Shown here: one piece after another, positions 25,136 through 33,994 of the stretch
Numbering within the stretch: the first letter of the stretch is position 1
How the letters are laid out: every line of letters starts with the position of its first letter
Assembly (NCBI GenBank): GCA_910579285.1
Contig: CAJTTT010000013.1
Location: 1-64,000 of the forward strand
Reading direction: 5' to 3'
DNA: 64,000 nt
Source of the DNA: an uncultured Lachnospiraceae bacterium
Lineage (GTDB): Bacteria; Bacillota; Clostridia; Lachnospirales; Lachnospiraceae
The notes under the pieces: generated by a model
Told to the model about the DNA's origin: nothing
Seen by the model: only the letters and a program-made list of their open reading frames with translations
The model's database searches: none
Made by a program: the position numbers and the translations under genes

Positions 25136-25170
25136 GGCGGTAAATCTTTTATAGATTTACCGCCGCTTTT
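25136..25170 (+). terminator. Terminator of the four-repeat protein gene
   Basis: GGCGGTAAATCT / AGATTTACCGCC perfect 12-bp stem followed by GCTTTTTAT. The T-run is also the first part of the dispersed repeat. Confidence 0.85.
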
Positions 25171-25227
25171 TATAATAGGAAATTGCGATAGTGTAAAAAA
25201 TCGAGCGTGCCGCCGCTCGATTTTTTA
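25167..25227 (+). repeat. Dispersed hairpin repeat, second forward copy
   Basis: Matches the 23.72-kb copy except for a 2-base shortening in the AT-rich part and one substitution at the top of the stem (GCCGCC instead of GCCGAC). It follows another complete terminator, so its role is not simply to terminate. Confidence 0.8.
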
Positions 25228-25271
25228 TCCCCTCCTCAAATGACATTTTGGTAAAACTTTTTGTAGATTTC

Positions 25272-25319
25272 TTGACAATCGTCAGATGACAATATAAAAT
25301 TAAGCAAATGCTTAATTTT
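25272..25319 (+). promoter_or_regulatory. Promoter with 24-bp palindromic operator (TetR autoregulation)
   Basis: TTGACA (25272-25277), a 17-bp spacer and TAAAAT (25295-25300). Arms AAAATTAAGCA (25296-25306) and TGCTTAATTTT (25309-25319) are perfect complements around AA. The palindrome covers the -10 box and start point, as expected for repression by the TetR protein encoded next. Confidence 0.8.
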
Positions 25320-25333
25320 AAAGAGAGGTATTT

Positions 25334-25903
25334 ATGGATAAAGGAGAGGAAAGAAAAAAACAACTCTTACAGGTTGCACTGGATGTTTTTATAGAAAAAG
25401 GGTATTACGGTACAAGTACACGCGAAATTGCAAGAAGAGCCGGCGTCAGTTCGGGCTTGCTGTTTCACTATTTTAATAGTAAAAAAAGCATTTATCTTGA
25501 ACTGGTAAAGATTGGTGTGGAAGAAATGAGAATAGATACAGAAATAGCAATGGAAGCGCCTTATGAATACCTTTTACAAACGGTGAAGCATGTGTTTGAA
25601 CAGTTGGAAAGCAATCCCTCCTTTGGTAAGATGTTTGTGTTTATGGATGCTGTTCAATATACAACAGTCAATGAGAAGGAAATAGAGCTGCTTTTGAAAT
25701 CAATGGATATCTGCAGGCAGTGGATTCCTGTCATTTTAGAAGGGCAGCGGCGCGGCGAGTTTCGAGCGGGTAATTCCCATGCATTGTGCGTCGCTGTTTT
25801 TGGCGCTATACAGGGAATTGCACAGGAAAAAGTCAGAATCCCTGACACGCCGTTACCAGAAACAGACTGGCTTATGGATCTGATAGTTAATCGTACCAGA
25901 TAG
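25334..25903 (+). CDS. TetR/AcrR-family regulator
   Basis: This 189-residue regulator has an N-terminal helix-turn-helix (QVALDVFIEKGYYGTSTREIARRAGVSSGLLFHYFNSKKSIYLEL) and an all-helical ligand domain. Composition is AT-rich with Ile/Lys-heavy codons, unlike the genes to the left. It has a palindromic operator at its own promoter. A serine hydrolase follows 73 bp downstream and is probably co-transcribed. The ligand is unknown. Confidence 0.9.
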   Translation: MDKGEERKKQLLQVALDVFIEKGYYGTSTREIARRAGVSSGLLFHYFNSKKSIYLELVKIGVEEMRIDTEIAMEAPYEYLLQTVKHVFEQLESNPSFGKMFVFMDAVQYTTVNEKEIELLLKSMDICRQWIPVILEGQRRGEFRAGNSHALCVAVFGAIQGIAQEKVRIPDTPLPETDWLMDLIVNRTR

Positions 25904-25976
25904 CACAGTGCATTTATTTTTAGGAGTGCAAAAATATTGCAGAAAGGCAAAGGAAAATAGATGACATGGTGATGTT

Positions 25977-27008
25977 ATGAAAGCAAAAAGTTATGATAAG
26001 CTATTTGATCAATATGTGCATAAAAAAGGGATTTATGAAAGTGTAGTCCTGATTGAAAAAGGAACCGGGGAAACTGTATTTTCAAAGGCTTATGGGGGAA
26101 AAGATATAGATAGTCCAATCATAGCGGCGAGCATAACAAAAATGTTTACTGCTGCATGTATTTTTATTCTCATTCAACAAGGGTATATAACATTGAATGA
26201 TAGTCTGTTGGATTTTTACGAACCTGCTTATCTAAAGGGATTGCACGTTTATAAAGGCAAAGATTATTCCTGTGAATTGAAAATATCGGATTTACTCTGC
26301 CAGACAAGCGGATTGGCAGATATATATGAGGAGGGAAAAAACAGCATCAAAAAACAAGCTGTCCTTTCAGATACATTTATATCCTTTGACGAAAATATGG
26401 CTTTAACGAAAGAAAAAGAAGCGCATTTCCCGCCCAATTACAAAAACAATGCCTACTATGCAGATATGAACTATAATATACTGGGCGATATGATTGAAAA
26501 AGTCACACAATGTTCATTGGAAAGGGTGTTTGATCAATACATCTTTTCAAAAATAAATATGACTAAAACGTATCTGCCTGTCTCGGAAAAAGAATATATA
26601 CCTATGGTTTACTATGGGAAGAAGCAGTTATATAGACCGCAATTCATAATGTGTAGTAAAGCGAGCGGCGGCTGTATTACCTCCGCGAGAGATTTAATGA
26701 GATTTATGCAGGCATTCTTTCGTGGAGAACTGTTTGACAAAAAAATGCTTGATTCAAGACCGTATAGAAAATTGCAGCTGTCTATGTTTCCGCTCTGCTA
26801 TGGAAGCGGCTATATGAGAATAAAAATGGGCGGATTTGCCACATCCTTTCTGGGGCAGGGTGATTTGATAGGCCACAGCGGATCGACAGGTTCCTTTGCA
26901 TTCTATTATCCTGACAAAGAATTATTTTATGTTGGGGATTTTAATCAAATGAAAGATCCGGCGCTGCCTGTAAGGTTTGTGATGCAGCTTGCCGTGTCTG
27001 CCCCGTAA
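25977..27008 (+). CDS. Beta-lactamase-fold serine hydrolase
   Basis: This 343-residue protein is of the class C beta-lactamase/esterase family. The nucleophile motif is S52-I-T-K55, the tyrosine motif is in YADMNYNILG, and the third box is HSGS near residue 302. There is no signal peptide or lipobox, so it is probably cytoplasmic and more likely an esterase or peptidase than a resistance enzyme. It is AT-rich like the TetR gene before it, and the pair looks acquired together. The regulator may control it in response to a small molecule. Confidence 0.85.
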   Translation: MKAKSYDKLFDQYVHKKGIYESVVLIEKGTGETVFSKAYGGKDIDSPIIAASITKMFTAACIFILIQQGYITLNDSLLDFYEPAYLKGLHVYKGKDYSCELKISDLLCQTSGLADIYEEGKNSIKKQAVLSDTFISFDENMALTKEKEAHFPPNYKNNAYYADMNYNILGDMIEKVTQCSLERVFDQYIFSKINMTKTYLPVSEKEYIPMVYYGKKQLYRPQFIMCSKASGGCITSARDLMRFMQAFFRGELFDKKMLDSRPYRKLQLSMFPLCYGSGYMRIKMGGFATSFLGQGDLIGHSGSTGSFAFYYPDKELFYVGDFNQMKDPALPVRFVMQLAVSAP

Positions 27009-27142
27009 AAAAGGCGGATACATGTTTTGGGCCTTCTCTGTGCATACTAGTGTACTGACATGTTCATTTTCAGGCAGGAAATTTGGCAAAAAATGAGCGT
27101 GTCAGGACATTGGATGAAAAATGCACAGAGGAGGTTTTTTAT

Positions 27143-28540
27143 ATGGGCAGTAAACTGAGAATTGTGGAGGTACATGCGAGACAGATACTGGATTCCAGGG
27201 GAAATCCCACCGTGGAGGCGGAAGTGACCGTTGAGAAGGAAGTGGGCGGCTGTCAGTACAAGGGCCGGGCGGCTGTCCCCAGCGGCGCCAGCACCGGGCG
27301 GTTTGAGGCGGTGGAACTCCGGGATGGTGAGACGGTATACTTTGGTTTGGGAACGACCAAGGCAGTCAATAATGTGAATACGAAAATCAGAGAGGCGCTT
27401 CTTGGCATGGACGCCTTTGACCAGGGACAGATTGACAGGGTGCTGATCGAACAGGACGGCACGGATAATAAGAGCAATCTGGGGGCCAACGCCACGCTTG
27501 GCGTCTCTATGGCCTGTGCCAGGGCGGGCGCGGAGGCGCTGGGGATTCCGCTTTATCGGTATCTGGGCGGCGCCTACACCAGACTTCTGCCGGTGCCGAT
27601 GATGAATATTTTAAACGGGGGCAAGCATGCCGACAACACCGTTGATTTCCAGGAATTTATGATTATGCCCGTGCAGGCGGAAAGCTTTGCGGACGGACTT
27701 CGTATCTGCGCGGAGATCTACCATAACTTGAAAAAGATCTGTAATGACAGGGGACTTTCCACAGGTGTGGGGGATGAGGGCGGATTTGCACCTTCCCTGC
27801 CGGATGCTTTCGCGGTGCTTGATTTGATTGTGGAGTCCATCAAGGCGGCGGGCTATACACCGGGGCGGGATATTAAGATTGCGCTGGACGTGGCGGCTTC
27901 CGAGCTTTATAATGAGGCGGACGGGGTGTATCATTTCCCGGGGGAGACGGAGTTAAAACGGTACAGACAGGAGACCGCAGGCTCTTTTGTCGCCGAGTGT
28001 TATGAGGCAGGCTGTCAGACGCCGGACTGCGGGGAACTCCCGGAGATCACGAGAAGCACGGAGGAGATGGTGGCCTACTATGAAGAACTGGTGGAGCGTT
28101 ATCCCATTATTTCCATCGAGGACGGGCTGGCGGAGGATGACTGGGACGGCTGGCAGATGATGACAAAAAAACTGGGAGAAAAGATCCAGCTCGTTGGAGA
28201 TGACCTGTTTGTCACAAATACCAAGCGGCTGGATGCGGGCATTAAGCTTCATGTGGCCAATGCAATTCTGGTGAAGGTGAACCAGATCGGCACAGTCAGC
28301 GAAGCTATGGATGCCATAGAGATGGCGCAGAAAAACGGGTACAAGGCAGTGATTTCCCACCGTTCCGGCGAGACGGAAGATACCTTTATCGCCGATCTGG
28401 CCGTGGCCGTAAATGCCGGGCAGATCAAGACGGGCGCGCCCTGCAGGAGCGACCGCGTGGCGAAGTACAACCAGCTTCTCAGGATCGAGGAGGAACTTGG
28501 CAGCGTGGCCTGCTATAAGGAGCCGTTCAACAAGATATAA
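27143..28540 (+). CDS. eno: Enolase with an extra insertion
   Basis: This 465-residue glycolytic enzyme converts 2-phosphoglycerate to phosphoenolpyruvate. The family motifs ARQILDSRGNPTVE, SGASTGRFEA, MMNILNGGKHADN, GDEGGFAPSL, SIEDGLAEDDWDGW and SHRSGETED are intact. It is about 30 residues longer than the usual 430, owing to an insertion after the ALDVAASELY metal-ligand region (about residues 266-300). The insertion is cysteine-containing and rich in Glu and Gly. ATG 27143 follows AGAGGAGG; an earlier in-frame start at 27083 is not needed by the family alignment. Confidence 0.95.
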   Translation: MGSKLRIVEVHARQILDSRGNPTVEAEVTVEKEVGGCQYKGRAAVPSGASTGRFEAVELRDGETVYFGLGTTKAVNNVNTKIREALLGMDAFDQGQIDRVLIEQDGTDNKSNLGANATLGVSMACARAGAEALGIPLYRYLGGAYTRLLPVPMMNILNGGKHADNTVDFQEFMIMPVQAESFADGLRICAEIYHNLKKICNDRGLSTGVGDEGGFAPSLPDAFAVLDLIVESIKAAGYTPGRDIKIALDVAASELYNEADGVYHFPGETELKRYRQETAGSFVAECYEAGCQTPDCGELPEITRSTEEMVAYYEELVERYPIISIEDGLAEDDWDGWQMMTKKLGEKIQLVGDDLFVTNTKRLDAGIKLHVANAILVKVNQIGTVSEAMDAIEMAQKNGYKAVISHRSGETEDTFIADLAVAVNAGQIKTGAPCRSDRVAKYNQLLRIEEELGSVACYKEPFNKI

Positions 28541-28581
28541 GGTGGTGAGGGCGAAACTCTTTCATAGGTATTGAAAATGTA

Positions 28582-28726
28582 CAAATAGTATAATCAACGT
28601 AGACGCGCTTGCGCTCCGATCCAGCCGTAACAGTGCTAAACTCGAAAATACCTCGTTAAGCGCTGACAGTTTTAATCCGAAGGATTTAAACACTTTGTAA
28701 GGGTCTGCTTATGGTTATACTATTTG
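28582..28726. repeat. Possible small inverted-repeat element (MITE-like)
   Basis: CAAATAGTATAA (28582-28593) is exactly complementary to 28715-28726. Imperfect complementarity continues inward to GTAGAC / GTCTGC. The interior holds a TTAATCC / GGATTTA hairpin. The 269-base gap between eno and the phosphodiesterase gene has no plausible coding frame. It could be a non-autonomous element or a structured RNA. Confidence 0.45.
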
Positions 28727-28809
28727 CACAATTGGGAAAGAGCTGTGAGGAGTTTCGCAATTATCTTTATGAATAATTGTAAAATAATTTTTGAAAACGG
28801 AGGAGGAAC

Positions 28810-29520
28810 ATGAAGCGAATTGGCGTTCTGTCGGATACGCATGGGAAGCTGCGGGAAGAGGTGGCGGAGATTCTGCGGGGGTGCGATGTGATTTTACATG
28901 CGGGGGATATCAATACGCCGAAGGTGATGGAGAGCCTTAAGGAGATCGTGCCACTTTATATCGTCCGGGGAAATGCGGACAAGGAGTGGGCGGAGGGACT
29001 GCCGGAAAGTCTGTCGGAGGAAATCTGCGGTCTGCGGGTTTTCATGGTACATAACAAAAAGCATATGCCAGAAGTGATGGAGAATTATGATCTTGTGGTA
29101 TTCGGTCATTCCCACAAGTATGAGGAGCGCCGGGAGGGAGCCTGTCTTTATCTGAATCCTGGGAGCTGCGGGCCGAGACGTTTTTCCCAGCCTGTGACAA
29201 TGGCGGTGCTGGAAGTGGAGAACGGAGAGATTCGCGTGATCAGAAAAGATATCATACAGGGGACGCAGAGGACGGCAGATAAAAGGAGCGGGCGCAAGGC
29301 GGCAGAAGAAATGGGAAAAGAGGCAGGGCAGCAGTTTTTTGCGGAGAGACTGCATCTGATTTTGCGGGACGTGGACCGGGGAAGAAGCGTGTCCGAAATT
29401 GCCGCAAAATATGAAATGGCAGAAGAAACGGCGGAGCAGATCTGCCGGCTCTATCTGACGCATCCTGGCATTGACGCCGCAGGCGTGATGGACAAGATGG
29501 GGCTTCCGGGGAATCGGTAG
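28810..29520 (+). CDS. YfcE/MJ0936-type phosphodiesterase with C-terminal helical domain
   Basis: 236 residues. The calcineurin-like metal motifs are in order: LSDTHG, HAGDI, RGNAD, VHNKKH and FGHSHK. Such enzymes hydrolyse phosphodiesters with two metal ions. The usual protein ends near residue 160. Here about 70 more residues (FAERLHLILRDVDRGRSVSEIAAKYEMAEETAEQICRLYLTHPGI) form a helix-turn-helix-like domain, suggesting nucleic-acid binding. Its physiological substrate is unknown. GGAGGAGG precedes the ATG. It stands alone. Confidence 0.88.
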   Translation: MKRIGVLSDTHGKLREEVAEILRGCDVILHAGDINTPKVMESLKEIVPLYIVRGNADKEWAEGLPESLSEEICGLRVFMVHNKKHMPEVMENYDLVVFGHSHKYEERREGACLYLNPGSCGPRRFSQPVTMAVLEVENGEIRVIRKDIIQGTQRTADKRSGRKAAEEMGKEAGQQFFAERLHLILRDVDRGRSVSEIAAKYEMAEETAEQICRLYLTHPGIDAAGVMDKMGLPGNR

Positions 29521-29637
29521 CACTGTGGGGCAAACGCTCCGAAATGGAGATTATTATATCATTTGCAGATATAGATTTGTGATAGAATGAAAGTAGTAAT
29601 GTGCGATAAGAAAAATAGTGGCAGGGGAGGGATTGCT

Positions 29638-31191
29638 ATGACCATAGAAGAGGTATTAGCGTTTGAAGAAATGCAGATATTTGAGCGGAAGAGTGTTCAT
29701 ATTGAGCCGAAAGCGCTGGCAATACCAATCATAGCATTTGCAAATGCGGATGGTGGAACCATTGCTATTGGGATATCCGATATAACGCGTAGAATTGAGG
29801 GAGTAGACTATGATAATAGGAGCTTAAATGAACTTCTCCGTGTGCCATATGACTTTTGCGTACCGAATGTAAAAGTCGAAATTGAAAAAATACAGTGTGT
29901 AGATTTTAAAGGCAGAAAGAATCATGTGCTTTTGATACATATAGAGCCAAGCATGGAAGTACATGCAAATCAAGCAGATGAAGTTTTCATGCGTGTGGGA
30001 GATAAGTCAAAGAAACTCACGTTTGAAGAACGGATGCAGTTGATGTATGACAAGGGAGAGAGATTTTTCGAGGATAAGCCTGTTCCAGAAGCAAATATAG
30101 ATGACATTGATTTGGACGTTGTAAAAAATTACATTGATCAAATTGGCTATTCCAAGACAACGATGGAATATTTGATGGAGAATAAAGGATTTGTAAAAGA
30201 AAAGAATGGTATGATGCAGATAAGTTCAGCCGCAATATTACTGTTTGGGAAAAATCCGCAATTATATTTTCCTAGAGCCCGTGTACGCTTTATCCGCTAT
30301 GAAGGTACAGAGGAACAGGTTGGTACAGAGATGAATGTGATTAAGGATGTCATCTTTGAAGGAACTATTTTGAAAATCATAACAGAAGCTGTTGCATATC
30401 TGGATACACAAATTAAAGAGAAAACATATCTAGGTGAGGATGGTAGATTTATAACAGAAGAAGAATATCCCAGGTTTGTCCGTCAGGAAATGATTGTAAA
30501 TGCTGTTACGCATCGCGATTACAGCATTAGTGAAACGGATAATCAGATAAAAATGTTTGATGGAAGGATTGTTGTAGAAAGCCCTGGAAAACTGCCAGGT
30601 CTTGTAAAGACAAATAATATCCGGCATACACATTTTTCGAGAAATCCTAAGATTGCATAATTTTTGAAAGCCTATCGGTTTGTGAAAGAATATGGAGAGG
30701 GTGTTGATCGGATGTGGAAAGAGCTGGAAGCGATTGGGCTGCAAGGGCCGGAATATAGAAACAATGCTTTTATGTTACAAACGATCATTAGAAGCAATGC
30801 AGTACTTGAAAGAAAACCACAGTTTGAGAAAGAAAACCACGGTTTGGATATTGAAAAACCACGGTTTGAGAAAGAAAACCACGGTTTCGATGTTGAAAAA
30901 CCACGGTTTGAATGGAAAGAACCGCTGTTTCAAATGATTGATGATGCAGTATATAGCAAAGAATTAACCCCCATTATTGCAGGAAATGTAAAAAGAATTA
31001 TAGAAATATTTGAGCCGAATCAGATTTTTGGCCGAAAAGAAATTAAGAAAGAATTAGGTTATGGTGATTATAAAGCAGGAAAAGCGATTGAGGCAATGCA
31101 GCTGCTGAATATCGTAATTCCTGTAGCAGGAAAGGGGAAAGGAAAATATATGTTAAAAGAAATGCAGGGGATTAGACGATGCAGATTATAG
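29638..31191 (+). pseudogene. AlbA_2/Schlafen-type ATP-binding regulator interrupted by a stop codon
   Basis: An N-terminal AlbA_2 domain (FERKSVHIEPKALAIPIIAFANADGGTIAIG) is followed by a GHKL-like ATPase segment (AVTHRDYSISETDNQIKMFDGR) and a C-terminal winged helix. The frame is open except for one TAA at 30658-30660. It continues in the same frame with FLKAYRFVKEYGEGVDRM, the normal family continuation after NPKIA; family members read Glu at this position. A GAA-to-TAA change is the simplest cause. Downstream, the residues ENHGLDIEKPRFEK are repeated in tandem. It is AT-rich, and its end overlaps hemZ by 13 bp. Confidence 0.8.
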
Positions 31192-32705
31192 AGAGCAATA
31201 AGACACAGTTTGAATATGACATACAGGCGCTTTTAAAGTCCTTTTACCCGGAATGGGAGCCGCGAATGCTCGCGCCGGATTCAGAGATCAGGGATAGAAG
31301 AATTTTGGAGGGAGAGCCGGTGATGGCGCTCTTTTTCGGGGAGGAGGAAGTGACTCTTGAAATATTTCGTACAGACTCCAGCCTTAAAAAGAGTGATGGT
31401 TTACATAATGTGGAAAAGGAGGATGTCCTGGACAAAGAACGGAGCGGACATGTGTATACCTGGCATCCGCAGGAGGCGCCTGGCACGCCGGCCTATAAAA
31501 ATGCCTTCAAACGTTTCTTCTATCTCTCCATGCAGGAGGAGACGGGCATCACTCTTCCGTGGGGCAATCTGACAGGCATACGTCCCACGAAGATTGCCAT
31601 GACGATGTTGGAACAGGGGAAAAGTGAGGCGGAGACCGCCGATTATTTGAGAACCATGCATTTGGTGAGTGAGGAGCGGACTGCGCTGGCATTGGACATT
31701 GCGGAAAGGGAGCGGCGGATTTTGAGCACGCTTCACTATGAGAACGGTTACAGCTTATACATAGGGATTCCTTTCTGTCCCACAACCTGTCTGTACTGTT
31801 CCTTCACCTCCTATCCGATCGGCGCCTGGAAAAAGAGGGTGGGGGAATATCTGGATGCGCTGGAGAAGGAGATTGAGGCGACGGCCCGGCTCTGCCGGGA
31901 TAAAATACTGGATACGGTTTACATCGGGGGAGGCACGCCCACTTCCCTGTCGGCGCAGGAGCTGGAACGGCTTCTCGGCAGATTGAAAAAAGCCTTTGAT
32001 TTCAGCCAGGTGCAGGAGTTTACAGTGGAAGCGGGCCGGGCTGACAGCATCACGGAAGAAAAGCTGCGGGTTCTTTTGGCAATGGGGGTGACGCGCATTT
32101 CCGTGAATCCCCAGACCATGAAGCAGGAGACGCTTGATCTGATCGGCAGACGGCATACCGTGGTGCAGGTGGAGGAAGCGTTTCATCTGGCCAGACAGAT
32201 CGGGTTCGACAATATCAACATGGATATTATTTTAGGGCTTCCCGGGGAGACGGCGGCGGATGTGGCACATACCATAGGGCGGATCAAGGCGCTTTCCCCC
32301 GATGCGCTGACGGTGCATTCCCTGGCGGTAAAGAGAGCGTCGAAACTGGGACGGTGGATTGCGGAAAACGGCGCCACAGCCTACAATAACACAGGGGAAA
32401 TTATGGATATCGCCTCCAGAGGGGCGGCGGAAATGGATATGGTGCCGTATTACCTCTACCGCCAGAAAAACATGTCCGGCAATTTCGAAAATGTGGGTTA
32501 TTCCAGACGGGGCAAGTATGGCATTTACAATATCCTGATCAACGAAGAAAAACAGACCATTGTGGCTCTGGGAGCAGGCTCTATCACTAAGGGCGTCTTT
32601 ACCGACGACAGAATCGAGCGGTGCGAGAACGTGAAGGACGTGGCGCAGTATATAGAGAGAATCGATGAGATGATTGAGCGGAAACGGCAGCTTTTCGGAC
32701 AATAA
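31179..32705 (+). CDS. hemZ: Coproporphyrinogen dehydrogenase-like radical SAM protein HemZ
   Basis: This 508-residue protein has the HemZ form: an N-terminal THUMP-like part of about 150 residues, then the radical SAM core with CPTTCLYCSF (CxxxCxxC), YIGGGTPT, the VEAGR strand and INMDIILGLPGE. The C-terminus resembles HemN. HemZ is the anaerobic coproporphyrinogen III oxidase relative of Firmicutes, though a true haem role in Lachnospiraceae is unproven. It begins inside the tail of the interrupted AlbA_2 gene. Confidence 0.9.
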   Translation: MQIIESNKTQFEYDIQALLKSFYPEWEPRMLAPDSEIRDRRILEGEPVMALFFGEEEVTLEIFRTDSSLKKSDGLHNVEKEDVLDKERSGHVYTWHPQEAPGTPAYKNAFKRFFYLSMQEETGITLPWGNLTGIRPTKIAMTMLEQGKSEAETADYLRTMHLVSEERTALALDIAERERRILSTLHYENGYSLYIGIPFCPTTCLYCSFTSYPIGAWKKRVGEYLDALEKEIEATARLCRDKILDTVYIGGGTPTSLSAQELERLLGRLKKAFDFSQVQEFTVEAGRADSITEEKLRVLLAMGVTRISVNPQTMKQETLDLIGRRHTVVQVEEAFHLARQIGFDNINMDIILGLPGETAADVAHTIGRIKALSPDALTVHSLAVKRASKLGRWIAENGATAYNNTGEIMDIASRGAAEMDMVPYYLYRQKNMSGNFENVGYSRRGKYGIYNILINEEKQTIVALGAGSITKGVFTDDRIERCENVKDVAQYIERIDEMIERKRQLFGQ

Positions 32706-32723
32706 GGATTGCATTTTTATAAA

Positions 32724-32778
32724 ACAGGACCGGCACGCTGCCGGTCCTGTCAACACGTCTGTCCGCTCAGAAGGCGGC
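32724..32778. terminator. Hairpins between converging hemZ and polyamine operon
   Basis: ACAGGACCGGC / GCCGGTCCTGT (32724-32750) forms a perfect 11-bp stem. CCGCT..GGCGG followed by TTTTTT lies to its right at 32761-32782 and suits hemZ transcripts. Confidence 0.65.
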
Positions 32779-32782
32779 TTTT

Positions 32783-33994
32783 TTACGTTCCAAGGCGCTG
32801 TTTAAAGTCTGCGTATGCAAAGGTCCGCAGGCGCTGCAATTCCCTGTTCTTGCAAAGAACCGTGATATCCGGCAGGGGCATCCCGTTGAAGGTGTTGTTT
32901 TTACACATGGTATAGATTGCCATGTCGCCGAACAGGAGAAGGTCTTGCTCCTGTAACGGCGCGGCGAAACTGTAATCTCCGATCACATCCCCGGCCAGAC
33001 AGGTTGGCCCTCCCAGACGAACCGTACAGGGCAGCTCCCCCGGCTTCCCGGCTCCGTACAGCGGCGGCCGGTAGGGCATTTCCAGTACATCCGGCATATG
33101 ACAGGCGGCGCTTGTGTCCAAAACAGCAGTGGTTATCCCGCCGTTTTGCACGATGTCCAGCACGCGGGCGGCCAGATAGCCCGCATTCAGCGCGCAGGCT
33201 TCCCCCGGTTCCAAATAGACTTGCAGATCCCATTTTTCCTGTGCAGAACGGATGCACCTTTCCAGCCGGGAGATATCGTACCCGGGCCTTGTGATGTGAT
33301 GTCCGCCGCCGAAATTGAGCCACTTCATTCGGGGGAGTACATCGCCGAAGCGTTCTTCCACTGCGTTTAGCGTGTGTTCCAGCGCATCGGCGTCCTGCTC
33401 GCAAAGGGTATGGAAATGCAGGCCGTCCAGCAGTTCCATCAGTTTCGGGGACATGCCGGCATTCCACTGTGCGCGGGTGGCGCCCAGGCGGCTGCCGGGG
33501 GCGCAGGGGTCATAGATGGCATGATCCTCCTGGGTGGAGCATTCTGGATTGATACGCAGTCCGATGCTTTTTCCGGCTTTTTTGGCTAAGGGACCGAACC
33601 GCTCCAGCTGGCGTGGAGAGTTAAAGACGATGTGCCCTGCGTAACGCAGCAGCTCGTCAAACTCCGATTCCTGATAAGCGGCACAGAAGACATGCACTTC
33701 CTTTCCAGGCATCTGTTCTGCGCCAAGCCGGGCCTCATACAGTCCGCTGGCTTCTGTCCCGTCCAGATAGGGGGATAAGGCCGGGTAAAGGTCATAATTG
33801 GAAAATGCTTTTTGGGCAAGCAGAATCCGGCAGCCTGTCCGACTGGACACACTGGCCAAAATTTCACCGTTTCGGTGCAGCATGGCCTCGTCCAGGATAT
33901 AACACGGCGTAGGCAGTTTTTCAAACAGTTGTCGTGGTGAAAGGCCGTCCAGCCCTGCAAAGCATGGACGGCTTTCTTTTGTGCGGGTATCCAT
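32783..33994 (-). CDS. nspC: Carboxynorspermidine/carboxyspermidine decarboxylase-like protein
   Basis: 403 residues of the fold-III PLP decarboxylase family. The PLP lysine is in LLAQKAFSNYDLY, followed by GLRINPECS, the FHTLCEQDAD motif, NFGGGHHIT and the C-terminal GPTCLAGDVIGDY with its catalytic cysteine. NspC removes the carboxyl group from carboxynorspermidine or carboxyspermidine. It is last in a five-gene minus-strand operon. Its GTG/ATG region overlaps the stop of the preceding dehydrogenase by one base. With agmatine made by the first gene, the natural substrate may instead be carboxyaminopropylagmatine. Confidence 0.92.
   Translation of the reverse strand: MDTRTKESRPCFAGLDGLSPRQLFEKLPTPCYILDEAMLHRNGEILASVSSRTGCRILLAQKAFSNYDLYPALSPYLDGTEASGLYEARLGAEQMPGKEVHVFCAAYQESEFDELLRYAGHIVFNSPRQLERFGPLAKKAGKSIGLRINPECSTQEDHAIYDPCAPGSRLGATRAQWNAGMSPKLMELLDGLHFHTLCEQDADALEHTLNAVEERFGDVLPRMKWLNFGGGHHITRPGYDISRLERCIRSAQEKWDLQVYLEPGEACALNAGYLAARVLDIVQNGGITTAVLDTSAACHMPDVLEMPYRPPLYGAGKPGELPCTVRLGGPTCLAGDVIGDYSFAAPLQEQDLLLFGDMAIYTMCKNNTFNGMPLPDITVLCKNRELQRLRTFAYADFKQRLGT

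Noticed and set aside
25977..27008. Serine hydrolase as a beta-lactam-resistance enzyme
   Set aside because: There is no signal peptide, and the HSG third box fits esterases or peptidases as well. Resistance cannot be claimed.
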